Both the position numbers and the translations under genes were made by a program. Of a DNA stretch of 64,000 nt, positions 62,607 through 64,000 are shown piece by piece. The notes below the pieces were generated by a model. The model saw only the letters and a list, made by a program, of their open reading frames with translations. It did no database searches and was not told the DNA's origin. Within the stretch, counting starts at the first letter, position 1. Each line of letters opens with the position of its first letter. Source of the stretch: Tupaia tana. Taxonomy: Eukaryota; Chordata; Mammalia; Scandentia; Tupaiidae. Location: NCBI GenBank assembly GCA_026018925.1, contig JAKSZU010000002.1, forward strand, positions 94,374,975 to 94,438,974, read 5' to 3'.

Positions 62607-64000
62607 CTGGGTAAGAGAGAAAACAATAGCCAACTAAATAAACAATGGAAGACAAACACAAATACAAACACTTTTTCCAAATGAAATGGAAATGCAGCTG
62701 TTCGAATTAAATCAAAACATACAATGCTATGTTCCCCCCAGTCTTACCTCCAAAGGTAAGAAAAGTATTAGCATGTATCCCGCTAGTCTGTTTTGTTTAT
62801 TACCACGGGCCCATATATAAATAGAATATATACAAGCACCATTTGTTTCCCGCACTGAAATTTTGTATTCACTCTCCTTTTAGACCACTGCCTTTCAAAT
62901 TATATCAACTAGGAACTCAACACTTTACCACTATACCCATGTAAGCTTATCTAACTGACCATGTAACTATATAGAGCTTGCTCTGATATTTTCTACTTTA
63001 TTCTAAGTTTAAGATTAAACAGAATTCACAAATGTTTGTCATTGTAAATTGATGTCATGGCCTTCTATTTGACCGTGATGTATACTTGGAACAATACCAT
63101 TTTAACTACATTGCTAGGTAATCTGCTTTCTACTAAATATCTTTGTTCACTCCCATTCCTAAAGACTATTAGTACTTACCTATTTGGCAACATACCTGAT
63201 TAATTTGGGCTACAGAATGTTAGCTTATATATTACATTTGAGCTTGCAAATCTCCATGACACATTAAAAGTTCTAAACCATGCCTTGTAAATATTCAGAT
63301 TTTTACATATCCCAGTTTTTCTTGATCTCAGTGAAGTTATATACATAAGAGTTACTACAACTCAATATTAACTATTGATGATGGGACAACCAATGTCAAT
63401 GCAATCATTTTCCTTAAGAATGTTCACATTTAATATGATTCAAGCCTCCTCTCTTCTCCATCGGCTCAAATCTCTCAAGCTTAAATTGCCACAAATAGAA
63501 CTGTTTGCTGTTCTGTATACAGAACTATGACATCCCATGAATCCCCCAGTGAAAGGATGTCTTGGTTTTGTAAATGAGAACTGAGATAGTTGTTCTAAGT
63601 CTAACCAATAGTCAGTGCTATTTTTTCCAAAAGAGAAACTCTTGGGAAATGGCTGATCAAATTCAACTGTGTATCTAAGCTAGTTTGCTGGATGTGAGTA
63701 TTCCCTGGGACACAGAGTACACAGATGCTGTTGTGAATTCAGGCAGTTAGCTTGATACTATCCATCTAAGATAACTATGGGGAACTAGTACTCCCTGGAA
63801 ACAGAATCAAATAAGAAGAGCAAAGCACTTTAGTCTTTGAGGTATTGGGACTTCATTATATTTTCTTTTTAACATCTAATAGCTCTTGAGAAGAACTTAA
63901 GTAATTACTTTTAAAATTCTCAATTCCCCTTTCTCTTTGCCAACTGGAAGTTCTTCTCTTTAATTCCCCAAATTAAAACACACATACTTGCACATAATGT
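62607..64000 (-). other. RIMS1: RIMS1 intron upstream of the zinc-finger exon (partial)
   Basis: Ends with TTTTCTCTCTTACCCAG at 62607. The remaining 1.4 kb to the window edge is AT-rich unique-looking sequence. I see no SINE, exon or RNA gene in it. 63550-63620 faintly resembles a MIR core. Confidence 0.8.

Overview
This window is a piece of a placental-mammal nuclear genome. Almost all of it is intron of one gene, RIMS1 (Rab3-interacting molecule 1, a presynaptic active-zone scaffold), transcribed right to left on the minus strand. Four consecutive coding pieces fit together in frame. They are a 214-nt exon with the first part of the FYVE-like zinc finger (62393-62606), a 12-nt microexon coding E-D-K-V (58815-58826), a 341-nt exon with the rest of the zinc finger and the SGAWFF motif (9902-10242), and an 866-nt GC-rich exon for the linker before the PDZ domain (5300-6165). 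Each has AG/GT splice sites and matching phases (2, 0, 0, 2, 1). The N-terminal exons and the PDZ and C2 exons lie outside the window.

The organism is most likely a colugo (Dermoptera, e.g. Galeopterus or Cynocephalus). Nearly 50 copies of a tRNA-derived SINE are present. They share a box A-like and box B-like head, a body with a recurring gagaatggaggagaag block, and an A-rich or AATAAATA tail. This matches what I know of the colugo CYN SINE family. There are no recognisable full-length Alu, B1/B2, carnivore SINEC, horse ERE or rabbit C repeats. The species call is inference; the mammalian call is firm.

Layout. 1-5.3 kb: intron with a 70-bp hairpin element, SINEs and an L1 tail. 5.3-6.2 kb: CpG-rich exon. 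6.2-9.9 kb: intron. 9.9-10.2 kb: exon. 10.2-58.8 kb: a 48.6-kb intron. It holds most SINEs, several L1 fragments (17.9-19.0, 20.2-22.8, 32.8, 34.6, 35.6, 38.1-41.9 and 53.6 kb), an SLC33A1 retrocopy (24.6-25.1 kb), an Hsmar1-like mariner broken by two SINEs (28.5-30.3 kb), an RPL7 retrocopy with target-site duplications (36.8-38.1 kb), MIR fossils and microsatellites. 58.8 kb: the microexon. 58.8-62.4 kb: intron. 62.4-62.6 kb: zinc-finger exon. 62.6-64 kb: intron.

No second host gene, tRNA gene, CRISPR array or bacterial feature was seen. The retrocopies are inactivated by stops and frameshifts. The most interesting signal is the RIMS1 microexon. It is invisible to ORF scanning, but the frame requires it, and it sits behind a long pyrimidine tract with TGC motifs, the usual architecture of neuronal microexons.
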